NCBI GenBank assembly: GCA_944332395.1
Contig: CALVJV010000065.1
Location: 1 to 32,583, forward strand
Direction: 5' to 3'
Length of the DNA: 32,583 nucleotides
Source of the DNA: an uncultured Clostridia bacterium
GTDB taxonomy: Bacteria > Bacillota > Clostridia > Christensenellales > UBA1242
Shown: piece by piece, positions 6,809 to 16,069 of the stretch
Layout of the letters: each line of letters begins with the position of its first letter
How positions within the stretch are numbered: position 1 is the first letter of the stretch
The notes under the pieces: model-generated
The model's database searches: none
The model's input: the letters and a program-made list of their open reading frames with translations, nothing else
Told to the model about the DNA's origin: nothing
Made by a program: the position numbers and the translations under genes

Positions 6809-9040
6809 ATGAACAATATAGTTGAAGAAGCATTAAATAATAACGATTTAATTTTGGACGAATTAAATAAAGAACAAAAACTGCCAGCTTTGACAACAGA
6901 AGGCCCTGTTTTGGTTAGCGCTGGGGCAGGCAGTGGCAAAACCAGGCTGTTAACACATAGAATTGCTTATTTAGTTAAGGGGAAGTTTATTAATCCAAGA
7001 AATATATTAGCCATTACATTTACAAATAAAGCCGCCAAAGAGATGCGAGAAAGACTTGCTAAAATGATTGATACAACAGAAATGCAAATTTCTACTTTTC
7101 ATTCATTATGTGCAAAACTATTAAGAAGACATGCTCCAATAATTGGGTTTTCACAAAATTTCTCTATTTACGGAGATGAAGAAAAGTCAAGATTGGTGAA
7201 ACGAATCATTGATGATAACACATTAAACTTGACTGTAAATAATGTGTGTTGGCATATTTCTGAATGCAAGAGCAAGTTGCTTGACGCACAAAACTATTAT
7301 AAGGCAATAATGTCAAACAAAGATGCTTTAGATATTTGTAAGGTAATTGAGGTTTATTGCTATGAATGTCAAAAAAATAATGCAATGGATTTTGATGATT
7401 TGATTGTAAATTGTGTTAAACTTTTAGAAATTGACAAAGAAGTCCGAAGTTTTTACCAAAATTTATATAAATACATTTTAGTTGATGAGTTTCAAGATAC
7501 TAATTATTCTCAATATAAATTAATCAAGGTATTATCAGAAATGCATCACAATATTTTTGTTGTCGGAGATGAAGATCAATGCATATATACCTGGCGTGGG
7601 GCAGAGGTAATTAATATGTCAAATTTTGTTAAAGACTTTCCAGAAACAAAAGTCTTTAAACTTGAACAAAATTATAGAAGCACAAAAAATATATTGCGAC
7701 CGGCAAATAAACTGATTGATAGCAATAAAAATAGGTTTAAAAAAGTGCTTTGGACAGATAATGAAGATGGCCCAGAAACTGAAGAAATTGTAGCTTATTC
7801 AGATTTAGAAGAAGCAGAATTTGTAGCAAGTACCATAAAATCAAAAATTCAAAGTGGTGAGTATAATCCAAAAGATTTTGCTATATTAATGCGTGTAAAT
7901 GCGTTATCTCGTATTTATGAAGAGAAATTGCTCGCCTATGGAATAGCACATCAAGTATATGGTGGGTTCAAATTTTATGAAAGAAAAGAAATTAAAGACA
8001 CATTAAGTTATTTAAAAGTCTTGGTTAACGATAAAGACAATGATGCGTTCATAAGGCTGTTGGGTTTTCCAAAAAAAGGCATAGGAGAAAAATCGGTTAA
8101 AGATTTGTATTTAATTGCTCACTCTAAAAATGTTTCGATGTGTGAGTATGTTATGAACTTAAAACCATCTGATTCGCTATATAAAAAATTTGTTATAGTT
8201 AAAGACCAAATTGCAAAATTAAAAGAGGATCTAAAGAGTATGCAACTTGGTGATTTTGTCGATTATTTGGTTAAGATGATTGGTATTAAAGAAGCAATAG
8301 GAAACAAGACCGAAGAAGATCAAACAAGGCAAATGAATATTGATGATTTGGTTAGATCAATAAGACAATTTTCTGAAACAAATCCAGATATGAACATTAC
8401 TGATTATCTAGAAAGCGTTACGTTGCTTCGCGATATTGACGAGCTTGAAGACGTTAATAACACAGTAACGATAACCACGGTTCATTCGGCAAAAGGCCTT
8501 GAATTTCCGGTGGTGTTTGTTGTTGGGCTGGTTGAGGGGCTATTTCCATTATCAAGAGCAATAAATAGTGATAATCCTGATGATTTAGAAGAAGAAAGGC
8601 GTTTGATGTATGTTGCTATAACAAGAGCAAAAAACCAATTATACTTGACAAGGAGCAGAACAAAATTTGTTTATGAAACTAGGCGCACAGAGGTAGTTCG
8701 TTGTTCAAGATTTTTAAAAGAAATGAGCGGAACATATAAAGCTCAAAACTTTGAATTTGATAATCTAGTTACAAGATATAGTCCAAACACATACAAAGTT
8801 GAAACAACAGGAGAAAAATATTTTAGCGAAAACAAACCAGAAAAAATAGAAGAAAAAAAAGTAAATAATGAATTAATTGCATCTTTTCAAAAAGGTGATA
8901 GGGTTTTTCACACGCACTTTGGCGAAGGTGTTGTAACAATTCCTGTTACTGATTTTTCAACAGCTTTTATTACAGTCAAGTTTGATAAAGTTGGAATTAA
9001 AACATTATCTTTAAGATTTGCACCATTAAAAAAAATATAA
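6809..9040 (+). CDS. pcrA: ATP-dependent DNA helicase PcrA/UvrD
   Basis: A 743-residue superfamily 1A 3'-5' helicase, typical PcrA length. Walker A GAGSGKT is at about 39-45, ITFTNKAAKEM (motif Ia) follows, DEFQDTN is motif II, GDEDQCIYTWRGA motif III, QNYRST motif IV, TTVHSAKGLEFPVVF motif V, and EERRLMYVAITRAK motif VI. The C-terminus has the Tudor-like KGDRVFHTHFGEGVV segment that binds RNA polymerase in PcrA. It unwinds DNA in repair and removes proteins from DNA. ligA follows 10 bases later, the usual clostridial pairing. The ATG at 6809 is the only ATG before Walker A and has no Shine-Dalgarno; with the -10 ending at 6801 the message is probably leaderless. Confidence 0.97.
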   Translation: MNNIVEEALNNNDLILDELNKEQKLPALTTEGPVLVSAGAGSGKTRLLTHRIAYLVKGKFINPRNILAITFTNKAAKEMRERLAKMIDTTEMQISTFHSLCAKLLRRHAPIIGFSQNFSIYGDEEKSRLVKRIIDDNTLNLTVNNVCWHISECKSKLLDAQNYYKAIMSNKDALDICKVIEVYCYECQKNNAMDFDDLIVNCVKLLEIDKEVRSFYQNLYKYILVDEFQDTNYSQYKLIKVLSEMHHNIFVVGDEDQCIYTWRGAEVINMSNFVKDFPETKVFKLEQNYRSTKNILRPANKLIDSNKNRFKKVLWTDNEDGPETEEIVAYSDLEEAEFVASTIKSKIQSGEYNPKDFAILMRVNALSRIYEEKLLAYGIAHQVYGGFKFYERKEIKDTLSYLKVLVNDKDNDAFIRLLGFPKKGIGEKSVKDLYLIAHSKNVSMCEYVMNLKPSDSLYKKFVIVKDQIAKLKEDLKSMQLGDFVDYLVKMIGIKEAIGNKTEEDQTRQMNIDDLVRSIRQFSETNPDMNITDYLESVTLLRDIDELEDVNNTVTITTVHSAKGLEFPVVFVVGLVEGLFPLSRAINSDNPDDLEEERRLMYVAITRAKNQLYLTRSRTKFVYETRRTEVVRCSRFLKEMSGTYKAQNFEFDNLVTRYSPNTYKVETTGEKYFSENKPEKIEEKKVNNELIASFQKGDRVFHTHFGEGVVTIPVTDFSTAFITVKFDKVGIKTLSLRFAPLKKI

Positions 9041-9050
9041 AAGGGAAAAT

Positions 9051-11018
9051 ATGACAGAACAAGAAAAAAGTAGAATTTTAGAATTAGTTGAATTGGTAAA
9101 TAAATATTCATATGAATATCATGTTAATGATAATCCACTTATTAGTGACAAAGATTATGATAAACTATTTTATGAACTTGTTGATTTGGAGCAAAAAACA
9201 GGTTATGTATTACCTAACTCTCCAACAAAGCGTATAGGCGCAGAACCGCTTGATAAGTTTGAAAAAGCAAAACATTTGTCCAAATTATATAGTTTGGATA
9301 AAGCACAAACAAACCAAGAAATTCAAGAATGGTATGAACGCAACCAAAAAATTCAAAAGCATATTGAGGAATTTTCAGTTGAATATAAATTTGATGGTTT
9401 GGCGATGGAGATTATATATGAAAATGGTATTTTAATTAAGGCAATAACGCGAGGGAATGGGGAGATAGGTGAAGATGTAACCGAACAGATAAAAACCATA
9501 AAAACAGTGCCATTAACAATAAAATGCAAAGATTTGTTAGGTATTCAAGGTGAAGCGATAATGCGATTATCTGCTTTAAAAGTTTATAACAAAAAGGCAG
9601 GTGAACCATTAAAGAATGCTAGAAATGCAGCCGCTGGAGCAGTTAGAAATTTAGATCCAAAAGAAACGGCAAAGAGACGCCTAGATTTTGTAGCTTATAA
9701 TGTAAATTATTCTAGGTCAACACAATTTTTGACGCAAGAACAAATACACAACTTCCTTATTGAAGAAGGTTTTTTTTGTGGCGAATATTTTGTTTTGGCA
9801 CATTCAATTAATGAAATTTATGATCAAATAAAAATAGTTACGGCTCAGCGAAAAAATTTGGATTATTTAATTGATGGAATGGTTATTAAGGTAAATTCAA
9901 TAGCAGACAGGCAAGAACTTGGTTTTACAGAGCGCTTTCCAAGAGGAATGGTTGCTTACAAGTTTGAGCCCGAAGAAGCAACGACTATATTAAAAAATAT
10001 TGTATGGCAAGTTGGACGAACCGGAAAAATCACACCAGTAGCAGAACTTGAGCCAATAGAGATTGGAGGAACAACAATAGCACGAGCAACATTAAATAAT
10101 GTTGGCGACATAAGACGAAAAAACATCAAAATAAATAGTAGAGTATTTATATGTCGAAGCAATGAAGTAATTCCAGAAATATTGGGTGTTGCAGAGTGTT
10201 TTAATGATTCAGTTGATGTTGAACCGCCTAAAATTTGTCCAGCATGTGGGACAAAATTAGTTGAAGAAGGTGCAAATTTGTTTTGTCCTAATGAGAAGGA
10301 ATGCGAACCACAAATAATTGGACGATTGGTGCATTTTGCTTCAAAAAATGCGATGAATATTGAAGGTATAAGTGATAAAACTGCTTTGCAATTACATAAT
10401 AAGTTATCTGTTAACTATCCAAGCGATTTATATAGTTTAACGAAAAACCAGTTAGAGCGATTAGAAAAGTTTAAAGAAAAAAAGTCTAATAACATCTATA
10501 ATTCTATTCAAAATAGCAAAAAAACAAATCTTACAAGATTTATTTATGCGTTAGGAATTGATGGAATAGGAAAAAAGACAGCAAATGTTTTGTCAAAAAG
10601 GTTTAAAACCCTAGAGGGCTTAATAGCGGCTAAAAGAGAAGACCTCATTAGCTTAGATGATATTGCAGAGATAACAGCTGACAATGTAATTTTATATTTT
10701 AAAAATCATATGCAAGAAGTTAACAGGCTGATAGATATGGGAATAACTATAAGTACAAATGACGAGCAATCAAATGAGCGACTACTATTAAGTGGCGAAA
10801 AGATAGTATTGACAGGCACTTTGCAAAGTTATTCAAGAAATGAGGCGACTGCAATTCTAGAAAGTTTGGGCGCCGAGGTTCAATCTAATGTAACCAAAAC
10901 CACAAGCTTGGTTATAGCTGGTAATAATGCTGGCTCTAAATTACAAAAGGCTCAAAATTGGGGAATAAAGATAATAAATGAAATTGAGTTTTTAGAGCTG
11001 TTAAACAAAAAACAATAA
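9051..11018 (+). CDS. ligA: NAD-dependent DNA ligase LigA
   Basis: A 655-residue NAD+-dependent ligase that seals nicks in replication and repair. The adenylated lysine is K113 in EYKFDGLAME (family KxDG). The order is the Ia domain (YHVNDNPLISDKDYD), the nucleotidyltransferase domain, the OB fold (about 320-390), a four-cysteine zinc finger (CPACG, then FCPNEKEC, about 395-417), helix-hairpin-helix repeats (GIDGIGKKTA) and a C-terminal BRCT domain (about 585-655). AAAGGG lies upstream of the ATG. It shares a transcript with pcrA. Confidence 0.97.
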   Translation: MTEQEKSRILELVELVNKYSYEYHVNDNPLISDKDYDKLFYELVDLEQKTGYVLPNSPTKRIGAEPLDKFEKAKHLSKLYSLDKAQTNQEIQEWYERNQKIQKHIEEFSVEYKFDGLAMEIIYENGILIKAITRGNGEIGEDVTEQIKTIKTVPLTIKCKDLLGIQGEAIMRLSALKVYNKKAGEPLKNARNAAAGAVRNLDPKETAKRRLDFVAYNVNYSRSTQFLTQEQIHNFLIEEGFFCGEYFVLAHSINEIYDQIKIVTAQRKNLDYLIDGMVIKVNSIADRQELGFTERFPRGMVAYKFEPEEATTILKNIVWQVGRTGKITPVAELEPIEIGGTTIARATLNNVGDIRRKNIKINSRVFICRSNEVIPEILGVAECFNDSVDVEPPKICPACGTKLVEEGANLFCPNEKECEPQIIGRLVHFASKNAMNIEGISDKTALQLHNKLSVNYPSDLYSLTKNQLERLEKFKEKKSNNIYNSIQNSKKTNLTRFIYALGIDGIGKKTANVLSKRFKTLEGLIAAKREDLISLDDIAEITADNVILYFKNHMQEVNRLIDMGITISTNDEQSNERLLLSGEKIVLTGTLQSYSRNEATAILESLGAEVQSNVTKTTSLVIAGNNAGSKLQKAQNWGIKIINEIEFLELLNKKQ

Positions 11019-11023
11019 ATTGC

Positions 11024-11052
11024 TTGCAAAATTTATTTAAGTATTGTATCAA
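11024..11052 (+). promoter_or_regulatory. Candidate promoter for gatCAB
   Basis: TTGCAA (11024-11029), 17-base spacer, TATCAA (11047-11052). The -35 and spacing are good, the -10 is 4 of 6. It falls in the 55-base gap between ligA and gatC. Confidence 0.4.
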
Positions 11053-11073
11053 TATTATTAAGGAGATTAGTCT

Positions 11074-11349
11074 ATGATTAGCAGAGCAGATGTCGAAAAT
11101 ACAGCAAAATTATCAAGATTGGAGTTTTCAAAAGAAGAACTTGACCAAATTCAAGTTGACATGAATTCGGTTATAAGTTATATGGAAATATTAAACAAAG
11201 TTAATACATCAAAAGTGGGTGACTTGGTTCGAGAAATTGGAGAAATGCGAGAAGATGAAATTTGTCCATCAGTTGATCCAGAAGAATTATTAAAAAATGC
11301 ACCAAAAAAAGAAGGAACAGCTTTCGTGGTTCCAAAAGTTATTGATTAA
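11074..11349 (+). CDS. gatC: Asp-tRNA(Asn)/Glu-tRNA(Gln) amidotransferase subunit C
   Basis: A 91-residue GatC, the small subunit that wraps and stabilises GatA-GatB. The opening ISRADVENTAKLSRLEFSKE and the late LRED/EDEICPSVDPEELLKNAP-like pattern are typical. AAGGAG lies 8 bases before the ATG. It is the first gene of gatC-gatA-gatB and is 14 bases from gatA. Confidence 0.95.
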   Translation: MISRADVENTAKLSRLEFSKEELDQIQVDMNSVISYMEILNKVNTSKVGDLVREIGEMREDEICPSVDPEELLKNAPKKEGTAFVVPKVID

Positions 11350-11363
11350 AAGAGGATTTACAA

Positions 11364-12797
11364 ATGGATAAGACAAAATTATTAAAATTATCAATTACTG
11401 AATTAATAAAAGCATTTGAATTAGGGCAAACATCAAGCGAAGAGGCAACAAAGGCTTGTTTAGAAAAGATAAAAAATTCACAATTAAACGCAGTAGTTCA
11501 CATTAATGAAGATGCAATAAACTTGGCTAAAGAGGCTGATAAAAAACGAAGAGAAGGCAAAAAAGGTAGATTATTGGGAGTCCCAATTTTGTTGAAAGCA
11601 AATATGTGCACTAAAGATAATATGCCAACATCTTGTTGTAGTAATTTCTTAAAAGATTTTAAGTCACCATATAATGCAACGGTAGTAGAAAAATTGCTAA
11701 AAGAAGGTGCTGTTATTATAGGTAAAGCCAATATGGACGAATTTGCTATGGGCGCATCAAATGAAACAAGTGCTTTTGCTAAAGCAAAAAACCCGCATGA
11801 TTTAACTAGAATTCCAGGTGGGAGTTCTGGCGGTAGTGCCGCTGCAGTCGCTGGACTTGAATGTTATGCATCTTTGGGTTCAGATACTGGTGGTTCAATT
11901 AGACAACCATCGGCGTTGTGCGGTGTGGTTGGATTAAAGCCAACATATGGTTCTGTATCTAGACGAGGATTGGTGGCATTTGCTTCTTCATTAGATCAAA
12001 TTGGCCCCATAACTCGAACGGTTGAGGATAATGCATTATTGTATGAAATAATAATGGGAGAAGACGAAAAGGATAGCACAACAAATAGAAAACCAGAGAA
12101 GTTTGTTCAAAATATTGGTGCGCCAATAAAAGGATTAACATTAGGCTTGGCAAAGGAGTATTTAGATTTGCCAGCTGATTCTGAAGTAAAACAAACTGTA
12201 TTAAATACTATAGACTTTTACAAAAAGAACGGAGTAAAGGTAGTAGAGGTATCGCTACCAAATATAGATAAAGCACTTGCTGTTTATTATATTTTATCAT
12301 CAGCCGAAGCTGCTAGTAACTTATCAAGATTTGATGGAATTAGATATGGGAAAAGAGTTGAAGGAAAAGATTTGATTGATACTTATTACAAATCAAGAAC
12401 GGCTGGATTTGGAGCAGAAGTAAAGAGGCGTATTATGCTTGGTAATTATGTGTTATCTAGCGGATTTTATGATGCGTATTATAAAAAAGCAACAAAAGTT
12501 CAACAAGTATTAAAGCAAGAATTTGAAAATGCTTTTTTAAAATGTGATTGTTTGATAGCTCCGGTTTGTCCACAGGTGGCTTGGCATTTTGGAGAAAAAT
12601 CTACACCAATATCAAATTATATGGCAGATATATTTACTGTTCCGGTTAATATTGTTGGCAGGCCAGCTATTTCATTCCCGTGTGGGGTTAATAAAGATAA
12701 TATGCCAATTGGCGTTCAACTGATAGCCGATATGAATAGAGAAGATGTTTTGTATAAGCTAGCAAGCTATTTTGAAAAACACAAAGGAGTTAAATAA
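11364..12797 (+). CDS. gatA: Asp-tRNA(Asn)/Glu-tRNA(Gln) amidotransferase subunit A
   Basis: A 477-residue amidase-signature enzyme that releases ammonia from glutamine for the transamidation carried out by GatB. The Ser-cisSer-Lys triad is present: K78 in GVPILLKAN, S154 in PGGSSGGSAA and S178 in SDTGGSIRQP. The usual K-D-N after the catalytic lysine reads K-A-N here, a mild departure. GAGG precedes the ATG. Its stop overlaps the gatB start by one base (TAATG). Confidence 0.97.
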   Translation: MDKTKLLKLSITELIKAFELGQTSSEEATKACLEKIKNSQLNAVVHINEDAINLAKEADKKRREGKKGRLLGVPILLKANMCTKDNMPTSCCSNFLKDFKSPYNATVVEKLLKEGAVIIGKANMDEFAMGASNETSAFAKAKNPHDLTRIPGGSSGGSAAAVAGLECYASLGSDTGGSIRQPSALCGVVGLKPTYGSVSRRGLVAFASSLDQIGPITRTVEDNALLYEIIMGEDEKDSTTNRKPEKFVQNIGAPIKGLTLGLAKEYLDLPADSEVKQTVLNTIDFYKKNGVKVVEVSLPNIDKALAVYYILSSAEAASNLSRFDGIRYGKRVEGKDLIDTYYKSRTAGFGAEVKRRIMLGNYVLSSGFYDAYYKKATKVQQVLKQEFENAFLKCDCLIAPVCPQVAWHFGEKSTPISNYMADIFTVPVNIVGRPAISFPCGVNKDNMPIGVQLIADMNREDVLYKLASYFEKHKGVK

Positions 12798-14224
12798 TGG
12801 ACTACGAAGTTGTTATTGGACTAGAAACACATATAGAACAAAACACTAAAACAAAGATGTTTTGTAGTTGCAAAAATGAATTTGGTGGAGCACCAAATAC
12901 AAATTGTTGTGAAGTATGCACGGCAATGCCAGGAGCATTACCGGTAATAAACAGGCAAGCCGTTTATAACACGATAAAAGCTGGGCTTGCAACAAATTGT
13001 GAAATTTCAAAAACATTCTATTTTGACAGAAAAGGATATTTTTATCCAGACTTGGCAAAGGCATATCAAATTTCGCAGTTGTATGTTCCAATTTGCAAAA
13101 ATGGAAAGGTTGAATTTGAGGTAAATGGAAAACAATACGCTATTAGACTAAACAGAATCCACCTTGAGGAAGATGCAGGTAAATTAGTGCATGGTTTATT
13201 TGGAGAAACTTTGGTTGATTTTAATAGGGGCGGAGTCCCATTGATGGAAATAGTAACAGAGCCAGATTTTAGAAGCGTAGAACAAGTGATGGCATATTTA
13301 GACACCATAAAAAACATCTTTAAAGCGATAGGTGTGTCGGAGTGTAGAATGGAGCGAGGCCAATTAAGATGTGATGTTAATGTTTCGTTGCGTCCATTTG
13401 GTTCGCCTAATTTTGGAACTAGAACTGAAATGAAAAATTTAAATTCATTTAAGGCTATAGAACGAGCAATTAAATTTGAAATATCAAGACAAACAAAGAT
13501 ATTAAATAGTGGTGGAAAAATAGTTCAAGAAACATTAAGATGGGATGATGTAGTAGGGCAGAACTATCCCATGCGGTCAAAGGAAGATAGTCAAGATTAC
13601 AGATATTTTCCTGATCCAGATTTGTTGCCAATTACTATAACTGATGAAGAGATTAAAAAAATAAAAAATGAGTTGCCAGTTCTTCCAGCTCAGTTGAAGT
13701 CAGAATACAAGAAAAAATATGGATTTTCTGATTATGATGCAACTCAACTATCAAAGAACATAGAAATATCAAAATTTTTTGAAGAATGCGTAAAAGCAGG
13801 AATTGAACCCAGAGAAGCTAGTAATTGGATTCAGGGTGAGATTTCAAATATATTAAACGAACAAGTGGGGGAAGAAATAGTTATTAAGTTAGTTCCTATT
13901 AATTTTGCAAAGTTGATAGGTTTATACAAGGCTGGAGAAATATCTCAGGCAAGTGCAAGACAGGTATTGAGAAAGATATGGGATAGCAATGAAGATCCTG
14001 GTGAAATTGTTGAGAAACAAGGTTTAAAAGCGTTATCAGATGATACAGAAATAAGAAAGATTGTAGAAGAGATTATTTCCAAAAATCCAAATGCTGTTAA
14101 TGATTATAAATCTGGCAACAAAAAGGCATTAGCGTTTTTTGTTGGACAAACAATGAAAGCGACTCAGGGCAAAGCTAATGCAGGGATAGTAAATAAAATC
14201 ATAATTGAGTTGTTGGGAGAGTGA
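12797..14224 (+). CDS. gatB: Asp-tRNA(Asn)/Glu-tRNA(Gln) amidotransferase subunit B
   Basis: A 475-residue GatB, the kinase/transamidase subunit that activates misacylated Glu-tRNA(Gln) or Asp-tRNA(Asn). The opening YEVVIGLETHIEQNTKTKMF, the LEEDAGK motif, DFNRGGVPLMEIVTEPD and RCDVNVSLRP are signatures. The C-terminal YqeY-like tRNA-binding tail (about 400-475) is complete. AAAGGAG within the gatA end serves as ribosome-binding site. Confidence 0.97.
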   Translation: MDYEVVIGLETHIEQNTKTKMFCSCKNEFGGAPNTNCCEVCTAMPGALPVINRQAVYNTIKAGLATNCEISKTFYFDRKGYFYPDLAKAYQISQLYVPICKNGKVEFEVNGKQYAIRLNRIHLEEDAGKLVHGLFGETLVDFNRGGVPLMEIVTEPDFRSVEQVMAYLDTIKNIFKAIGVSECRMERGQLRCDVNVSLRPFGSPNFGTRTEMKNLNSFKAIERAIKFEISRQTKILNSGGKIVQETLRWDDVVGQNYPMRSKEDSQDYRYFPDPDLLPITITDEEIKKIKNELPVLPAQLKSEYKKKYGFSDYDATQLSKNIEISKFFEECVKAGIEPREASNWIQGEISNILNEQVGEEIVIKLVPINFAKLIGLYKAGEISQASARQVLRKIWDSNEDPGEIVEKQGLKALSDDTEIRKIVEEIISKNPNAVNDYKSGNKKALAFFVGQTMKATQGKANAGIVNKIIIELLGE

Positions 14225-14232
14225 ATAGATTA

Positions 14233-15099
14233 ATGAAATCACAAACTGGTTTTGGTCGGAGCGAGAATATTAATCAATTTGGTAGTGTAACAGTTGAGAT
14301 AAGGTCGGTAAATGGTAGATTTTTTGAATTTTCGTTAAAAGCACCAAGACTAATAATGGGGCTCGAAGAACAAATCCGAAACAAGCTAATAAAACAAATT
14401 GTTAGAGGAACAATTGAAGTCAAAATAAGTTTGAGACTGCAAAAGTCTGTTGTTCCTGTGGTTGATCTTGAAATGGCAAAATTCTTTTATGAAAAGATAA
14501 AAATTTTAGAAAAGGAATTAAATTGCAAAGAACCAATTTCTGTGGACAAATTATTGATGCTTCCAGAAGTGATTAAAATTGAAGAAATTGAAGATTCTAA
14601 AAATATATGGGAATTATTAGAGCCTGCTTTAAATGATGCGATAAACAAAGTATTAGAATTTAAGATAAAAGAAGGCTTGCATTTAACAAAAGATATAAGC
14701 AGTCAAATAAGTAGCATTGAAAAGACTATTGCAAAAGTAGAAAAGCGCGTTCCTAAAATGATAAAAGAAAATACGACTAATATGCAAAATAGAATAAAGG
14801 AAATGTTAGGAGTAGTAGAAATAGATCAAACTAAACTTGCAAATGAAATAGCGTTTTTTGTAGACAAAGTAGATATAAACGAGGAAATAAAACGGCTAAA
14901 GAGTCATATAAATCAGTTTAAAGAAACGTTAAAAGATAAAGAAGCGATAGGAAAAAAGTTGGAATTTATTAGTCAGGAAATGACTAGAGAGATAAACACA
15001 ATGGGCTCAAAAAGTAATGACATAGAAATAACTAATAATGTTTTATTAATGAAAAATCTTAATGAAAAGATAAAAGAACAGATAAGAAACATTGAATAA
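14233..15099 (+). CDS. yicC: YicC-family endoribonuclease
   Basis: A YicC/YloC-family protein of 288 residues from the ATG at 14233. The start gives MKSQTGFGRSE, matching the family opening M-x-S-M-T-G-F-G; an upstream in-frame GTG at 14221 would add four residues but sits one base from the GGAG. N-terminal residues about 10-150 and the C-terminal DUF1732 part (EINTMGSKSNDIEITN) are both present. E. coli YicC is reported as an endoribonuclease acting on small RNA; the family is widespread and its role in Gram-positives is poorly known. It overlaps the gatB region closely, implying co-transcription with gatCAB rather than with gmk or rpoZ, its more usual partners. Confidence 0.92.
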   Translation: MKSQTGFGRSENINQFGSVTVEIRSVNGRFFEFSLKAPRLIMGLEEQIRNKLIKQIVRGTIEVKISLRLQKSVVPVVDLEMAKFFYEKIKILEKELNCKEPISVDKLLMLPEVIKIEEIEDSKNIWELLEPALNDAINKVLEFKIKEGLHLTKDISSQISSIEKTIAKVEKRVPKMIKENTTNMQNRIKEMLGVVEIDQTKLANEIAFFVDKVDINEEIKRLKSHINQFKETLKDKEAIGKKLEFISQEMTREINTMGSKSNDIEITNNVLLMKNLNEKIKEQIRNIE

Positions 15100-15105
15100 A
15101 AATGC

Positions 15106-15134
15106 TTGACAAAAAACAAATAATCTGATATATT
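15106..15134 (+). promoter_or_regulatory. rpsU-rpmB promoter
   Basis: TTGACA (15106-15111), 17-base spacer, TATATT (15129-15134): a near-consensus housekeeping promoter. The transcript would start near 15141, giving a leader of about 30 bases before rpsU. Confidence 0.85.
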
Positions 15135-15171
15135 GCAATCTGCATATCGTGCAAAAAAGCGGGGTGAAGTT

Positions 15172-15345
15172 ATGTCAACAGTTCGAGTGAACGAAAATGA
15201 AAGTTTGGATAGTGCATTAAAAAGATTCAAACGCAAATGCCAAAAAGATGGTATTATTGGCGACATCCGCAAGCGCGAAGCATATGAAAAACCAAGTGTA
15301 AAGCGTAAACACAAAGCAGAAGCCGCCCGAAAACGCAACAAATAA
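15172..15345 (+). CDS. rpsU: 30S ribosomal protein bS21
   Basis: A 57-residue bS21 beginning [20 protein letters not shown], with the family's basic C-terminus ([18 protein letters not shown]). The ATG at 15172 has GGGGTGA at good spacing. An in-frame start at 15133 lies within the promoter -10 box and is not used. bS21 sits on the 30S platform and aids initiation. The next gene is rpmB, 17 bases on. Confidence 0.95.
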   Translation: MSTVRVNENESLDSALKRFKRKCQKDGIIGDIRKREAYEKPSVKRKHKAEAARKRNK

Positions 15346-15362
15346 ATAAGGGAGGAAAGGAA

Positions 15363-15548
15363 ATGAGTAAAGTATGTAGTGTATGCGGAAAAGGCCATAT
15401 GAAAGGTCATACAATTTCACATTCACATATTCTAACAAATAGAGCATTTAAACCAAATTTGCATAAAGTTAAGGTTGAAAACGATGGAAAAACAGAGTAT
15501 GTATATATGTGTACAAAGTGTATGAAAGGCTCAAAAAAGGATAAATAA
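15363..15548 (+). CDS. rpmB: 50S ribosomal protein bL28 (zinc-ribbon form)
   Basis: A 61-residue bL28 with the family core HTISHSHILTNRAFKPNLHK. Two CxxC pairs (C5-C8 and C50-C53) mark the zinc-binding form; paralogues lacking them are used under zinc shortage in some bacteria. GGGAGGAAAGG precedes the ATG. A strong terminator follows at once, so rpsU-rpmB form a two-gene unit. Confidence 0.95.
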   Translation: MSKVCSVCGKGHMKGHTISHSHILTNRAFKPNLHKVKVENDGKTEYVYMCTKCMKGSKKDK

Positions 15549-15554
15549 ATGAAC

Positions 15555-15585
15555 AATGCACACCATAAGTAGTGTGCATTTTTTT
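15555..15585 (+). terminator. Terminator of rpsU-rpmB
   Basis: AATGCACAC (15555-15563) pairs with GTGTGCATT (15572-15580) around an 8-base loop, followed by seven T. Confidence 0.9.
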
Positions 15586-15622
15586 GTTTTATTTTATAAA
15601 GCTATAAATTTATATAAAATAC

Positions 15623-15651
15623 TTGCTAAAATTTAGAAAAAATAGTAAAAT
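15623..15651 (+). promoter_or_regulatory. Promoter of the asp23-like/fakA/recG unit
   Basis: TTGCTA (15623-15628), 17-base spacer, TAAAAT (15646-15651). The ATG follows 35 bases later with GGGTGA upstream. Confidence 0.7.
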
Positions 15652-15685
15652 ACAAGATAATAATTAAACATTATTGGGTGAATAA

Positions 15686-16036
15686 ATGTCATTAAATACA
15701 GTAAATGCATACGGTAAGATAACTGTAACAGACGAAGCGATAGCATTAGTAGCAGGTCATAGCACATTAGAGTGTTATGGCGTTGTTGATTTGGTAGCAC
15801 GCAAAGCAAAAGATGTTGCAGGTGAGTTGTTTAATAGGCCAAGCAAAACTAGAGGAGTCCGTGTTTTAACAATTGGAGATAGAATTCATATTGATATTGA
15901 TTTGTTGCTTAAATACGGAGTCTCAATAAATGCGGTTGCGGAGTCTGTAAGACGACAAGTTAAATATAATGTAGAAAAGTTTACTGGAATGATTGTTGAT
16001 GCAATAAATATAAACGTAGCAGGAGTACGAGTTTAA
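15686..16036 (+). CDS. Asp23/Gls24 family envelope stress protein (YloU-like)
   Basis: A 116-residue Asp23/Gls24 protein. GKITVTDEAIALVAGHSTLE, CYGVVDLV and YGVSINAVAESVRRQVKYNV are family blocks. These are cytoplasmic, membrane-associated proteins linked to envelope homeostasis. The gene sits directly before fakA, the usual yloU-yloV order of Bacillota. Confidence 0.92.
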   Translation: MSLNTVNAYGKITVTDEAIALVAGHSTLECYGVVDLVARKAKDVAGELFNRPSKTRGVRVLTIGDRIHIDIDLLLKYGVSINAVAESVRRQVKYNVEKFTGMIVDAININVAGVRV

Positions 16037-16069
16037 AATAGTAATTACGCTGCAAATATGGAGAAAGCA

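Noticed and set aside
15133-15171. Extended N-terminus of rpsU
   Set aside because: The start lies in the promoter -10; the ATG at 15172 has a strong Shine-Dalgarno and the family N-terminus.
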